Assembly (NCBI RefSeq): GCF_034702125.1
Contig: NC_085862.1
Coordinates: forward strand, 12,029,738-12,093,737
Direction: 5' to 3'
Length of the DNA: 64,000 nt
From: Engraulis encrasicolus
Lineage: Eukaryota; Chordata; Actinopteri; Clupeiformes; Engraulidae
Positions 56,401 to 64,000 of this stretch are shown piece by piece (positions within the stretch are counted from its first letter, which is position 1; each line of letters starts with the position of its first letter). A program made the translations under genes and the position numbers. The notes beneath the pieces are model-generated. The model saw only the letters and a list, made by a program, of their open reading frames with translations. It searched no databases and was not told the origin of the DNA.

Positions 56401-57649
56401 GAGTAGGCCAAATGAAATCCTAGCCATGGACTTCACTTCCCTGGACCCTGCAAGTGATGGAAGGGAGAGTGTGCTGGTCCTCACTGACGTCTTCACAAAA
56501 TATACCCAGGCCATCCCGACCCATGATCAGAAAGCGACCACCGTGGCCCGTGTCCTGGTGCAGCAATGGTTCTATAGATTTGGGCCACCAGCACGGCTAC
56601 ATTCTGACCAAGGGAGGAACTTTGAGAGCCTTGTGATTAAACAGCTCTGCCAAATGTACGGAATCCAGAAAAGCAGGACAACTCCGTACCATCCCCAAGG
56701 AAATGGTCAGTGTGAAAGGTTCAACAGGACGCTACATGACCTCATACGCACATTACCAGTGGCCGACAAGCGCCGGTGGCCCCAGCACCTGCCCCAGCTC
56801 ACCTACGCCTACAACACCACCCCACACCAGACCACTGGTCACTCGCCATACTTTCTGATGTTTGGCCAGCACCCCAGGCTGCCCGTAGACTTCCTCCTCG
56901 GCACCAACAGTACACCTCATGAGCATGACGGCCTGGAGGAGTGGATCCGAAAACACCAACAGAGCGTGCATATGACTCAGGAACACGTCAGACAACGGGC
57001 TGCTGACCAGGCACGGAGGCGGAATCAGGGCCACAACGATCGAGTGAATGACGCTGGGTTCCGAGAGGGCCAGCTGGTACTTCTGCGTAATCATGCCCAG
57101 GGTCGGAACAAGATCCAAGACCATTGGCTTGCCAACACGTTCCAGGTGCTTCACAATGCCGGTACTGTCTACACTGTGGCTCCTTTGGGCGGGGGGTCCT
57201 GTCGCCAAGTCCATCGGACCGAGTTAAGGGCCGTGCCAGATGGGTGGCAGCCAGAGACCGATGGGCACGCTCACCCCGTGGCGCCGACCAAAGGACAGCG
57301 GGTGGGGAGGAGACCTTCTCCTACAGAGACAGACCCAACTGATGGCGCAGTGGTTCTGTACCGTGAAGGGGGGGGGGCAGAGGACTCACTCCCGGCCCCC
57401 GGAGAAGGAGAAGCCCTGGCCGACGATCTGAGAGTCCACGAACCAATGCCTGGTGCTGGATCGGACCAAGCACAAGCCCCGCCCCCAGATGACGTGCCAG
57501 TTTCGCTGGAGGATGAACCCTTGCCTTTGCGGCGTACGACCCGAGTTACAGCCGGTTGTCATACCAATCCCCACCGTCTTCCACAGAGCAGTGTCGTAGC
57601 CAGTGGCGAGGACGGCCCCCAAGAGGAGGGCAACCGGGAGGAAGAGTAA
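53462..57649 (+). CDS. pol: Pol polyprotein (protease, RT, RNase H, integrase)
   Basis: Open frame of about 1,395 codons in the -1 frame relative to gag, with no ATG-initiated start needed. Numbering below is from 53543. The protease has CLVDTGS (Asp 28). Reverse transcriptase spans about residues 330-550 with CVDYRQLN (about 391) and the catalytic YLDD (490-493). RNase H begins at about 650 with EVDASHGG and includes TDNNPLSH. The integrase zinc domain is H896, H901, C928, C931. The catalytic triad is D963, D1022, E1058, with the usual 35 residues between the last two, within AMDF, HSDQG and GQCERFN. A C-terminal domain follows with FREGQLVLLRNHAQG-like sequence and a hydrophilic tail. No chromodomain was recognised. 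All catalytic residues are present, so the element may be autonomous. Confidence 0.95.
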   Translation, partial: HHWFAGKLATPSVQSHTLGGNASGSVCLPPRSQLVGKCPVLNVSMGGVVVPCLVDTGSMVTTITESYFNEHFAHLQRKECNWLGLKAANGLDIPYSGYVEMEIVVLGQCISGRGVLIVKDPEDAASIYRKAAIPGILGMNVLGECYQALFEKLGSQLFHSPLIESAGPAARQALKQCERIKAVVNATKPFRVKVQGTASICLKAGALTMVPVSCPHLETADFLLEPPSFEEEQLPEGLLMSPTLVCARKGLLYAPVVNVNQVEVWLPPRRVIGTVQAVATTPLRSTPITVEPSWEKCYAYVSAQEVSPPVATPDHVQDFVGLTQHQATQAQSLLHKYGSIFSQSEADLGCTTLITHEIPLLDEAPVRQPYRRIPPSQYEMVKAHIQQLLDSQVIRESSSPYSSPIVLVTKKDGSLRLCVDYRQLNSKTRRDAYPLPRIEESLDALSGARWFSTLDLASGYHQVPVAEKDKFKTAFCTPFGLFEFNRMAFGLCNAPSTFQRLMERIFGDCRYQSVLLYLDDVIIFSSSVEQHLERLEEVFRRLDEQGLKAKLSKCKFFQREVSYLGHVVSAEGVSTDPSKIEVVREWRRPGHLAELRSFLGFASYYRRFVEGFAKIAAPLHQLVGKLSGPRRKGKTPPLPLGTAWDDSCEHAFEVLKKKLTSAPVLAYADFQKPFILEVDASHGGLGAILSQEHGGKVRPVAFASRGLKPTEKNMENYSSMKLELLAVKWAVTEKFREYLLGHQFTILTDNNPLSHLQTAKLGALEQRWASQLASFNFVIKYRPGRTNQNADGLSRQYLERFTFGTAVPELGPLVARCQPLALGAHCEEVTALPERMPQDLQGLQETDPVIGPVRLHFQRGQWPRTEERGLMPQASRRLLREWDRLAEREGVLYRLVQLVSGGPEVPQLLLPQCLKDEVLRGVHDDQGHQGAERTFELLRARCFWPNMFQDVEEWCRKCKRCVLGKGVLPKVRAYWGTLQASRPNEILAMDFTSLDPASDGRESVLVLTDVFTKYTQAIPTHDQKATTVARVLVQQWFYRFGPPARLHSDQGRNFESLVIKQLCQMYGIQKSRTTPYHPQGNGQCERFNRTLHDLIRTLPVADKRRWPQHLPQLTYAYNTTPHQTTGHSPYFLMFGQHPRLPVDFLLGTNSTPHEHDGLEEWIRKHQQSVHMTQEHVRQRAADQARRRNQGHNDRVNDAGFREGQLVLLRNHAQGRNKIQDHWLANTFQVLHNAGTVYTVAPLGGGSCRQVHRTELRAVPDGWQPETDGHAHPVAPTKGQRVGRRPSPTETDPTDGAVVLYREGGGAEDSLPAPGEGEALADDLRVHEPMPGAGSDQAQAPPPDDVPVSLEDEPLPLRRTTRVTAGCHTNPHRLPQSSVVASGEDGPQEEGNREEE
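53477..53537 (+). promoter_or_regulatory. -1 ribosomal frameshift signal (slippery site and pseudoknot)
   Basis: GGGAAAC (53477-53483) is in the correct gag phase (G GGA AAC) and is followed at once by the gag stop TAG. An 8-nt spacer (53484-53491) precedes a perfect 9-bp stem, CCCAGTGTA (53492-53500) with TACACTGGG (53509-53517). The 8-nt loop CAGAGCCA (53501-53508) is fully complementary to TGGCTCTG at 53530-53537, which allows an H-type pseudoknot. The pol frame is open from 53462, so a -1 shift here leads straight into Pol. Confidence 0.9.
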
Positions 57650-57690
57650 GCTGTGATCGTCGGGTCGCCGATTCAATTGGAGGGGGTGAA

Positions 57691-58960
57691 TGTAGCGTGT
57701 GGGACTGAAGGCAGAGTAGTTCTGTTATTCATTTTCCCTTTTAAATGGTTGTCTTTCAACCCCCTCCTGTGTATGCGTTGGCCTTAGCGCAAACGTGATT
57801 GGTTCATTAGGCGCTGGCATCTATATGGGCACCTGGGGTCCTTAGGCAGGTAGCATTCCTCCGGTGTTAGCTGGGAGCTGTGTGGCTGGCGGCGTTTGGT
57901 TGGCGTTTGTTCACCCTAAGGGGGAAATAGCCGGGAGCCTCTTGCCTTGTGATCGCAGCGGTATCTGCTGCCTTGATACCGCGTCTGACTGAGTGTGCGG
58001 CTGTTGATGGAGGCACGACTGCCTAGGCATCCGTATGATGTGCATGAAGTGCCGGTCTGAGTAGTGGGGTTGCCTGGGGACCCACCCCAACGCTTGTGTG
58101 TAACAAAAGATAGCCACAGATCTATATGCTGCGCAGTTCAGCTGCTGTTCTCTTTTAAGTTCTTTTGAGTGCATGAGTTGTGTGAGTGTGTATGTGCTGC
58201 TAGCTGCTGCCTGCTGGTCGGCTGAGTCTGACCCGGTTAGTTTTGTTTCTGTTTATCCCCCTCTGTCCTGGTGGCCAGAGGGACAGGGGACTAAGTGTAT
58301 AGTCGGTCACAGGCTGAGGGGGACTCATTTATTTTCTTGTTTACCTTTTGTTTGTCTTATTTGTTTGGCCCCCTCTTCCAAATCCCCTTCAACTCCCGGT
58401 CCGCACCAGGCCCTATTGGCTAGGCCTACTAGCATACAGTCTCCTCGTGTTACCAGTCACCAGTAGTAGAGTGAAATAGTGAACTCTGAGTGATCCAGTG
58501 TGTTTAATTGTAAACTTAAGGTTGCAGTGTACACTTCTCTGACTGTGTTTTACCATAAGGGTTGTTTCCCCTCTCGTGTGTAAAAAAGGGGTGCAGTGCT
58601 TGAATATTCTGAATTATTTGCGGTCTGCCTTAAGGGGTTTGTTTCCCGTCACGTGTGTAATGGAGACTGTCTGCTCTAGTCTGTCGCCGTTCTGCTGAGT
58701 TGGCTGGTAGCCGGCCGGGTACTTGGGGTCCCCCCGTTATGTATTTGTTTGTTTATTTTCTTTCCCCTTCTGCAACACTTCCAAAGAGTCTTTTTTATTG
58801 TGTAAGTTAATAAAAACTTGTATTTTTATACTTTTCTAAACAACCTTGTCGTGTGGATTTCTGACAGAGTTCCTCTTGCTCTAAGGGTGTTAATCAAGGG
58901 GTGGCGTAGTCTACTGCAGAGGGCGCTGTCGCTACATGGTGTACTGTAGGGGGCGCTACA
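57691..58960 (+). repeat. 3' LTR of the gypsy element
   Basis: Almost identical to the 5' LTR. By eye it differs by a 6-nt change near 58296 (CTAAGTGTATAGTCGG against CTAAAGTCGG), one extra T near 58796 and about six substitutions. Confidence 0.96.
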
Positions 58961-58964
58961 TGTA

Positions 58965-59165
58965 TAACATCTCCCTGTGGAAGTCTGACTTGTCACTAAT
59001 GGAAAAAACCCTAAACCATGTGGATTTTCACCTTCTAGTGAATTTGCCATCTATTTTTTTCCAATACCATTCTAGTACTCCTCTATACCATTTAGTGTTT
59101 CATGCCATTGTCAGTCCTTGTGTGATGCCATCTGCTGCACACTGTTCATGTATTGTGTATGTGTG
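58965..59165. other. right flank of the gypsy insertion
   Basis: Short AT-rich stretch with no feature. Confidence 0.5.
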
Positions 59166-59167
59166 TG

Positions 59168-59193
59168 TGCTTTCTTTCTTTTCTTTCTTTCTG

Positions 59194-59240
<47 letters not shown>
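59168..59240. repeat. (TTTC)n microsatellite
   Basis: Tetranucleotide run directly before a collagen-like exon acceptor. Confidence 0.95.
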
Positions 59241-59249
59241 CTGTAACAG

Positions 59250-59294
59250 GGACTTCAGGGCTTCGTCGGGAGTGTAGGCAACACTGGACCACAG
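59250..59294 (+). pseudogene. collagen-like exon 1 (45 bp)
   Basis: After an acceptor CTGTAACAG the sequence encodes GLQGFVGSVGNTGPQ, five Gly-X-Y triplets and the size of a standard 45-bp collagen exon. The expected donor is replaced by GAGCCA, and the triplet pattern breaks beyond it. The donor seems to be lost, or the exon continues in an unusual way. Confidence 0.55.
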
Positions 59295-59344
59295 GAGCCA
59301 GGCGAATCACCAGGCCCTGCAGTCAGTATACACATTCGTACACA

Positions 59345-59437
<93 letters not shown>
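59345..59437. repeat. (CA)n microsatellite
   Basis: About 46 CA units between the first and second collagen-like exons. Confidence 0.97.
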
Positions 59438-59439
<2 letters not shown>

Positions 59440-59690
59440 CAGTGTAATTCATCAGTCCCTGCTTGTCACACATTACTCACACATGTACAGTATATACACA
59501 CCCACATACATGATGTTGACCTGGAATAAACAGAGCGAGGCCCATCTGCAAAACTTGAATGCCCTGATTTTTACAAAATAATGGTCATGTTATCTACTGA
59601 GTTTTCCTTCCCATCAAAATCCTCAATATCTGTGTGTTTGGACAATATTCCCTTTGAACCGAAGAGCAGGGCATGACAAAATGAGCTGAG

Positions 59691-59790
59691 AAACTTTTCT
59701 TCACCAAGGCACTCCAAAAAATGTCTTTATTTGAATGGCATGTCTACTGAGGACCTTTTAAATTGCCCATGTGTAGCGGCAAGAAGGCCC
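59691..59790 (+). repeat. copy of one arm of the foldback element
   Basis: AACTTTTCTTCACCAAGGCA and following sequence match the arm at 48204-48310. Confidence 0.7.
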
Positions 59791-59901
59791 AATAGGCAAT
59801 TGTTAGCAATATTTTGAAGTCTCTATGACAAGATTTTCTTTTTAACTAACTTTGGATTTTGGATTTTTATTTTGTCCAATTAATCCCCATCTCGCCCCCA
59901 G

Positions 59902-59973
59902 GGTGATCGAGGGCCTAAAGGCGTGCAGGGAGCCAAAGGAGTCGAAGGAGAAGAGGGACCCGCAGGACAACAG
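59902..59973 (+). CDS. collagen triple-helix exon (72 bp)
   Basis: Bounded by CTCGCCCCCAG and GTAAGG, it encodes eight perfect Gly-X-Y triplets (GDRGPKGVQGAK then GVEGEEGPAGQQ). The clean splice sites, symmetric phase 0 and 72-bp length are typical of collagen triple-helix exons. The collagen type cannot be decided from this exon. It forms part of a locus with exons at 59250 and 60291, both of which show defects, so the gene may be a decaying copy. Confidence 0.8.
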
Positions 59974-60207
59974 GTAAGGATGGCCATATTTGTTTGTCCA
60001 TCGGCACGTTCTTGATGGTGTATGGCGCATGCTGCGCAAATCTGTGCAACGCACATGTGTGCTGTAAAATTACAATGCACTCTGGTAAGAAATTTTGAAT
60101 ATATTGAATGCATTGTGATTGCGCAGTGCACATGGGATTTGTGTAGTGTCTAGTGACAACTGGATGCAACCATTTTGTTTGTGTGAGTCTTATTGTCTTG
60201 AGTTGGT

Positions 60208-60210
<3 letters not shown>

Positions 60211-60276
<66 letters not shown>
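60211..60276. repeat. (GT)n microsatellite
   Basis: About 33 GT units directly before the third collagen-like exon. Confidence 0.97.
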
Positions 60277-60279
<3 letters not shown>

Positions 60280-60290
60280 TTTGTTCGAAG

Positions 60291-60352
60291 GAGAGCCAGG
60301 GGAGAGGGGAAACGGTGGATTCCCAGGCGCTCAAGGACCCAGTGGACAGAGG
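60291..60352 (+). pseudogene. collagen-like exon, 62 bp (one base short)
   Basis: Between an acceptor TTCGAAG and a donor AGG|GTGAGC it encodes seven Gly-X-Y triplets (GEPGERGNGGFPGAQGPSGQ). The first glycine codon lacks its first base unless the acceptor G is counted. A complete version would be 63 bp. The missing base would shift the frame after the preceding 72-bp phase-0 exon. Either the acceptor has mutated, or the sequence has a one-base error. Confidence 0.6.
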
Positions 60353-60955
60353 GTGAGCTAGAGTAACCTCCCCCCCAATACATACAATGTAATGAAGACT
60401 CAATTTGGGTTCCCTTCTCCCTGGGCACGTGGCTGACCCCCTGTCAACTTCCCTGAGAAAACCAGCAATTTCAACACAATCTCTGCACAAACCCTATCAT
60501 CAACTAAAACAAACATCTGACATCTGCCCTAGAGAACAAGGGGTTTGCCAACAAGTACTTTGGCTAGAGGGGTCAAATACTTATTACCTCAATGAAATGC
60601 AAGGATGAAAAATTAATTAAAATGTATTGTGTGAAGTCATTTTTCAGATTTTCTTTTTGATATTCTGTCTCTCTGTGCTAGAATACATCTACGATTAAAG
60701 TTATCTGATCATGTCAAACCAACAACACCAGAAAGGGATCAAATACTTATTAGTCTCAGTGTATAACGGGGGCCCACAGGGAGTCAGATATTTGTTTTAC
60801 ACAAACCTGTTAATAATATATAAAGGGTGTCTATTAGAGCTGGTTGAACATGCAGAATTTTGTGCTCTACCCCTGTACATAAGCATACAGTACATGTACC
60901 TTCAGACAAGAATTTCCTTTACTGTCATTTAGCTGTATTTCGGTAGCAGTGTACC
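60353..60955. other. no further exon recognised
   Basis: Contains a repeat fragment (ATACATACAATGTAATGAAG near 60377, also near 42725) and a GGGTCAAATACTTATTACCT passage typical of a Tc1-like terminal region, with GGGATCAAATACTTATTAGT in a second position (60734). These mark a small Tc1-type fragment. No Gly-X-Y exon was found. Confidence 0.5.
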
Positions 60956-60958
60956 AAC

Positions 60959-61439
60959 CTGCTCTCACCCTTGAAATGTAAAAAAAGGAAAGCACAAGGA
61001 GTTCTTTTTTCCGAGAGTAGAGTAGAGCAGTTGTTTCAGGGTTCTGTATTCATCAGACCAGAACGGAGGTTGTGCCGGTGCCTGCACCAGTTATGTTCGC
61101 CACTAAAGTGCTTATCTGTGAACCTCCCATGTTCATACCGGGCTCTGAACAATTTCCGCACGTGACTGTGTTACCCGGATGAACCTGCTGACGGCCACAC
61201 TGTCGTCACGGTTCATGGAGAAAAACCTAGTATTTTGCGGTTCGCGAACGCTAATATCTGTGGCGGGAACACGACGGCCGGTTTGCAATTAGGTGCGGGA
61301 ACGGGCTCCAGCGCGGTTCTCAGTCGGCCTGAACGTGCTAATGGAGGCAGAACCCTGAAATGCCTACTACTCTGCTCTCAAAAAAAAAACTCCTTGTGCT
61401 TGACCTTAATGTCTTTCAGTGTGCAAATCTGCTCTCACC
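60959..61439. mobile_element. putative inverted-repeat element
   Basis: An 11-bp direct repeat CTGCTCTCACC (60959-60969, 61429-61439) brackets a segment with imperfect inverted ends. AAGCACAAGGAGTTC...AGAGTAGAGCAG...CAGGGTTCTG on the left is matched by CAGAACCCTG...CTGCTCT...CTCCTTGTGCTT on the right. No coding capacity. The family is unknown. Confidence 0.5.
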
Positions 61440-61775
61440 TAAATATCCAGAACGCAACAGTATCCTCGCTTCAAGTTTACAAGTTTATTTATTTAAAAAG
61501 GGACGGCATATATTACCAGCATTTAAACAAAAATGGAAATTAGCCTCATGGCTATAATCTTGTGTATTTAGCATCTTTTGTCCCTTGACAGGTTTGATGT
61601 TCCTTAAAAAAACAAGGTTAAAACAAAACTAAAACTACAGTTATTGTACACAGTTGTAAAATGTATAGAGTCAAAGATATTTCACACATTTTAAAAATAA
61701 ATAATACAAAATACAATTACAAGATACAATACACAAATGAGTTAAAGAACAGCTGCCAGTACTAGTAGCCTAGCT
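61440..61775. other. no gene
   Basis: AT-rich sequence next to the LINE relic, probably part of its 3' UTR. Confidence 0.4.
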
Positions 61776-62110
61776 ATGTGAAATTATGTTGACAGCATTG
61801 ACAATCCAGTAACCACAATTTTAACTGTTTACTGAATGAGTTTACTGTTGGCAGTTCTCTAATTATACTGGGAATTGTGTTCCAGGTGTGAGAGACTCTG
61901 TAAGAGAAAACAGCCTGACTAAAAGCGCTCTTTCTAAGTGGAACAGAGCAATCACCCCTGGAACTGGCTCTGGTAGCCCTATTTATACTTTTTGTAATAA
62001 ATATCTGTAGAGGAGGAGGGGCCAGGCCATGAAGAATTTTATATAGTAAAACTGAATCATTATATTTAATATAGTTATCCCAGTCCAACAGACTGCTTCC
62101 TCACTTGTGT
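61774..62110 (-). pseudogene. LINE polymerase C-terminal relic
   Basis: A 104-codon minus-strand frame contains VLLYKILHGLAPPPLQIFI, SRGDCSVPLRKSAFSQ and VFSYRVSHTWNTIPSIIREL. This is the conserved C-terminus of fish non-LTR retrotransposon polymerases. The reverse transcriptase core is missing, and after the frame the sequence turns AT-rich. It is a 5'-truncated remnant. Confidence 0.75.
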
Positions 62111-62152
62111 TTACATTAAAGCTGATACTCCACTCTGAACACTTTGTTTTAG

Positions 62153-62232
62153 ATGTTCTACACTGGAGCTGCAATGAACCCTGTCAGATCCTTCGTCCTG
62201 CTACGTTCAAGAGGAACTTCATGAACCACTGG
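62153..62232 (+). pseudogene. aquaporin exon with a one-base deletion
   Basis: After TTTGTTTTAG the sequence encodes MFYTGAAMNPVRSF, containing the second aquaporin NPA-type box (here NPV) and the pore arginine. After a one-base loss near 62193 it encodes PATFKRNFMNHW in the next frame, ending at GG|GTAAAA. In lens aquaporin (MIP/AQP0) and close relatives this exon is 81 bp and ends NFxNHW. Here it is 80 bp, which fits a single deleted base. No other aquaporin exon is visible on either side. I infer a pseudogene fragment, or an assembly error in an otherwise real exon. Confidence 0.75.
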
Positions 62233-62434
62233 GTAAAAAAATATGTACAAATTATGCATTAAAAAAACATGCTCATAGTCTCGCATTGTTCGTAAACTAC
62301 TTTCAATTCAGATATAATAGATGTAATAGTGTTGCATTGTTTTGGTCTTTTATAGAATGCGCAATGCACTGCATGTATTTCTCAGCTGCTCACATGTAAC
62401 TATAATATGGTTTCTGTTCTTCCCTCCTCGTGCC

Positions 62435-62890
62435 TGCACCCGTCCGTGCGTTCGTTCGTGCCTGCGTGCGTCCGTGTCTCCGTCCAGCCGGCTGTGCGTG
62501 CGTCCGTCTCTGCATCCGTGCCTACGTCTGGCCGGCCGTGCGTCCGTCTGTGCCCACGTCCGTGCCTCCGTCTGGCCGGCTGTGCGTCCGTCCGTGCGTC
62601 AGTCGGTCTGTGCGTCCGTGCCTACGTCTGGCCGGCCGTGCGTCCGTCTGTGCCCACGTCCGTGCGTCCGTCTGTGCCCACGTCCGTGCCACCGTCTGGC
62701 CGGCCGTGCGTCCGTCTGTGCGTCCGTGCCTACGTTTGGCCGGACGTGCTTCCGTCTGTGCGTCCGTGCCTACGTTTGGCCGGACGTGCATCCGTCTGTG
62801 CCCACGTCCGTGCCTCCGTCTGGCCGGCTGTGCTTGCGTCCGTCCGTCCGTCCGTCCGTCCGTGCGTCAGTCCGTCTGTACGTCCGCGTC
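62435..62890. repeat. (CGTCCGTC/TGTGCGTC) minisatellite
   Basis: About 450 bp of irregular tandem units built on GTGCGTCCGTCTGTG, CCTACGTCTGGCCGGC and GCCCACGTCCGTGCC, with 40-60 bp higher-order repeats. It explains the long arginine/proline/valine frames in all three plus frames. Confidence 0.9.
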
Positions 62891-62916
62891 TACCAGGCAC
62901 GTGCACTCCAATACGG

Positions 62917-64000
62917 CAGGGGAGGCACGGCCTCACCAGCCAGACCTGAAAATGATGAGCTGCAGTAAATGTGAACAATAGTAACAATAACAGCTATTGT
63001 TTTCGAGCATCTGCACCATAACTACCATTTGAGCAGTATTTAAACAGTTTCACTCATTGTCAATCATTTCCGTGGCCAAAATCATAATATTTGCCCATTT
63101 CATGTCAAATTGCTCCGAATACGGTGAATTTGGGGCAACTCTGAACTGGCCTCACCCCGGATTGCGCAATCCCTCGTTAACAAGCTTCAGCGCATGCGCC
63201 ATTTTGCTCGTTCTGTGAATGCAACCTGGTAATATTGTATTAAACGTTTTTATACACTTAATAGAAGTATGTATGGTGTGCCCTCAATTCCTGATAATGT
63301 TCTACTATTTTCTACTTGTGATTATCATTTCTTTACTCTGAACGCTTTGGCATAACGTCCACTGAAATATACATTGGTGAGGCCAGCAGTAGCCTGGCCG
63401 CAGACTCCTTCTGGCATTGAGAGTATTGCTGGCCAGTTACGTCATAGCCAATCTGAAGTTCACAATACAGTCAGTCGGTGTTGTTGGCTAGCTTGTTCAC
63501 TTTGTCTGCGACAAGTGGATTTCATAACGAAACTAAGAGCATTCTCAAAGTTGGATTTCCAAGAGGAAAATATGTGATAAAGAATGGAGGACCGACAGAG
63601 CTGAAGGGTTTGCTACTGCAGGTGACGGTCAGAAGGTTATAACTACCTGATCATTTCAAAGTGAGTGGTACAACAGAAACTATTTTTTGTTTCCCCTGTG
63701 TCTTGTTTGCAACCGGCGAGAATGTGTGGAAGACCATTCGCATGGAATTGTACGACTTAACAATTTACTAAGGACTAAGGAGCCTCACGAAACACAAATC
63801 CTCGCGGCTACTCATATTCATATTCAATGCCAACTTGCTTTGGACGTTTGGGGCGTCTAGAATAGATGTGGCTTTGGATGGACAGCACCGGCTAAAGTAA
63901 CGTTAGCATGCGCAACGCCGAAGTGAAGGAAAAGAGCGGCGCATGGACCTGATGTACGAGGTTAAGGTAAGATCAGTGTTTCCTATGTGTGTGAAGCCTG
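62917..64000 (+). mobile_element. left end of a hAT element, running off the window
   Basis: Begins with CAGGGGAGGCACGGCCTC, a hAT-like CAGGG terminus, directly after the minisatellite. Further in, the plus strand encodes hAT (TTF-zinc-finger type) transposase fragments. The right end and the 8-bp target duplication cannot be checked because they lie outside. Confidence 0.6.
63520..63970 (+). pseudogene. hAT transposase N-terminal relic (TTF-type zinc finger)
   Basis: With frameshifts the plus strand encodes FSKLDFQEEN, then KNGGPTELKGLLLQ, FKVSGTTETIFCFPCVLFA with the paired cysteines of the TTF finger, TGENVW, FGASRIDVALDGQHR and an AEVKE segment. This is the order in which fish hAT transposases of the ZMYM/TTF type begin. 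Several stops and frame changes indicate an inactive copy in this part. Confidence 0.6.

Larger units (their letters stand above)
51012..58960 (+). mobile_element. intact Ty3/gypsy LTR retrotransposon
   Basis: A 7.95-kb element flanked by TGTA (51008-51011 and 58961-58964). It has two LTRs of 1,263 and 1,270 bp that differ, by eye, at only about six bases plus two small indels. It also has a TTTGGCGTAGTCAGGCAGG primer site, gag, a -1 frameshift signal, pol in the order protease-RT-RNase H-integrase, and a purine tract GGAGGGGGTGAA (57679-57690) before the 3' LTR. That domain order defines the Ty3/gypsy group. The near-identical LTRs and open frames point to recent insertion. No envelope gene is present. 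Confidence 0.96.

Noticed and set aside
54182..57676. Several minus-strand frames inside pol
   Set aside because: Shadows of the intact pol frame.
62342..62981. Three overlapping plus-strand frames of 180-208 codons
   Set aside because: They are translations of the CGTCCGTC minisatellite in all three frames and have repetitive low-complexity content.

Overview
The window reads as repeat-dense nuclear DNA from a ray-finned fish. The basis is the repeat content (Tc1/mariner relics with fish-type ends, a LINE ending in (AAG)n, tRNA-derived SINEs, a Ty3/gypsy element, very long (GT)n and (GA)n tracts), spliced vertebrate exons (an immunoglobulin light-chain J-C pair, serpin, collagen and aquaporin exons), and the absence of long uninterrupted genes outside mobile elements. 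The species cannot be named from the sequence. There is one ambiguous base, at 45518.

Layout. 1-5096: the right-hand part of a minus-strand LTR retroelement, with a complete LTR at 4689-5096, a primer-binding site, and about 4.1 kb of G-poor DNA with no coding capacity. 5.1-16 kb: microsatellites, two tandem copies of a terminal-inverted-repeat (TIR) transposon, an internally deleted gypsy element nested in an older repeat, a Tc1 relic, a SINE, a LINE tail, a P-element-like (THAP9-type) transposase fragment and a PIF/Harbinger MITE. 16.3-18.2 kb and 35.7-37.6 kb: two copies of a 1.85-1.9 kb long-TIR element. 19.7-20.65 kb: two serpin exons ending in repeat DNA. 21.8-23.1 kb: a 135-bp tRNA-SINE-like tandem array split by a second Harbinger MITE. 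27.9-29.3 kb: a well-supported two-exon minus-strand gene of unknown function. 32.8-33.8 kb: an immunoglobulin light-chain J-C unit on the minus strand. 39.1-43.5 kb: a 534-bp inverted repeat around a 3.3-kb spacer. 46.5-47.7 kb: a 5'-truncated LINE with a 13-bp target-site duplication (TSD). 51.0-59.0 kb: an apparently intact, young Ty3/gypsy retrotransposon with gag, pol and a textbook -1 frameshift signal. 59.2-62.2 kb: collagen-like exons, a LINE relic and a frameshifted aquaporin exon. 62.4-64 kb: a minisatellite, then the left end of a hAT element.

How the parts relate. The host coding material is fragmentary: only the two-exon gene and the Ig constant exon look intact. The rest is a layered record of insertions, several of them with target duplications that can be read directly: AATTA/ATTA, TAA, a 7-bp AAGCCTT, an 8-bp ATAGGAGG, a 13-bp AAGACACAAGCTT and TGTA. 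The most striking single signal is at the gag-pol junction of the gypsy element. It has a slippery heptamer directly before the gag stop, an 8-nt spacer and a 9-bp stem, and the whole 8-nt loop is complementary to a stretch just downstream, as expected for a pseudoknot.
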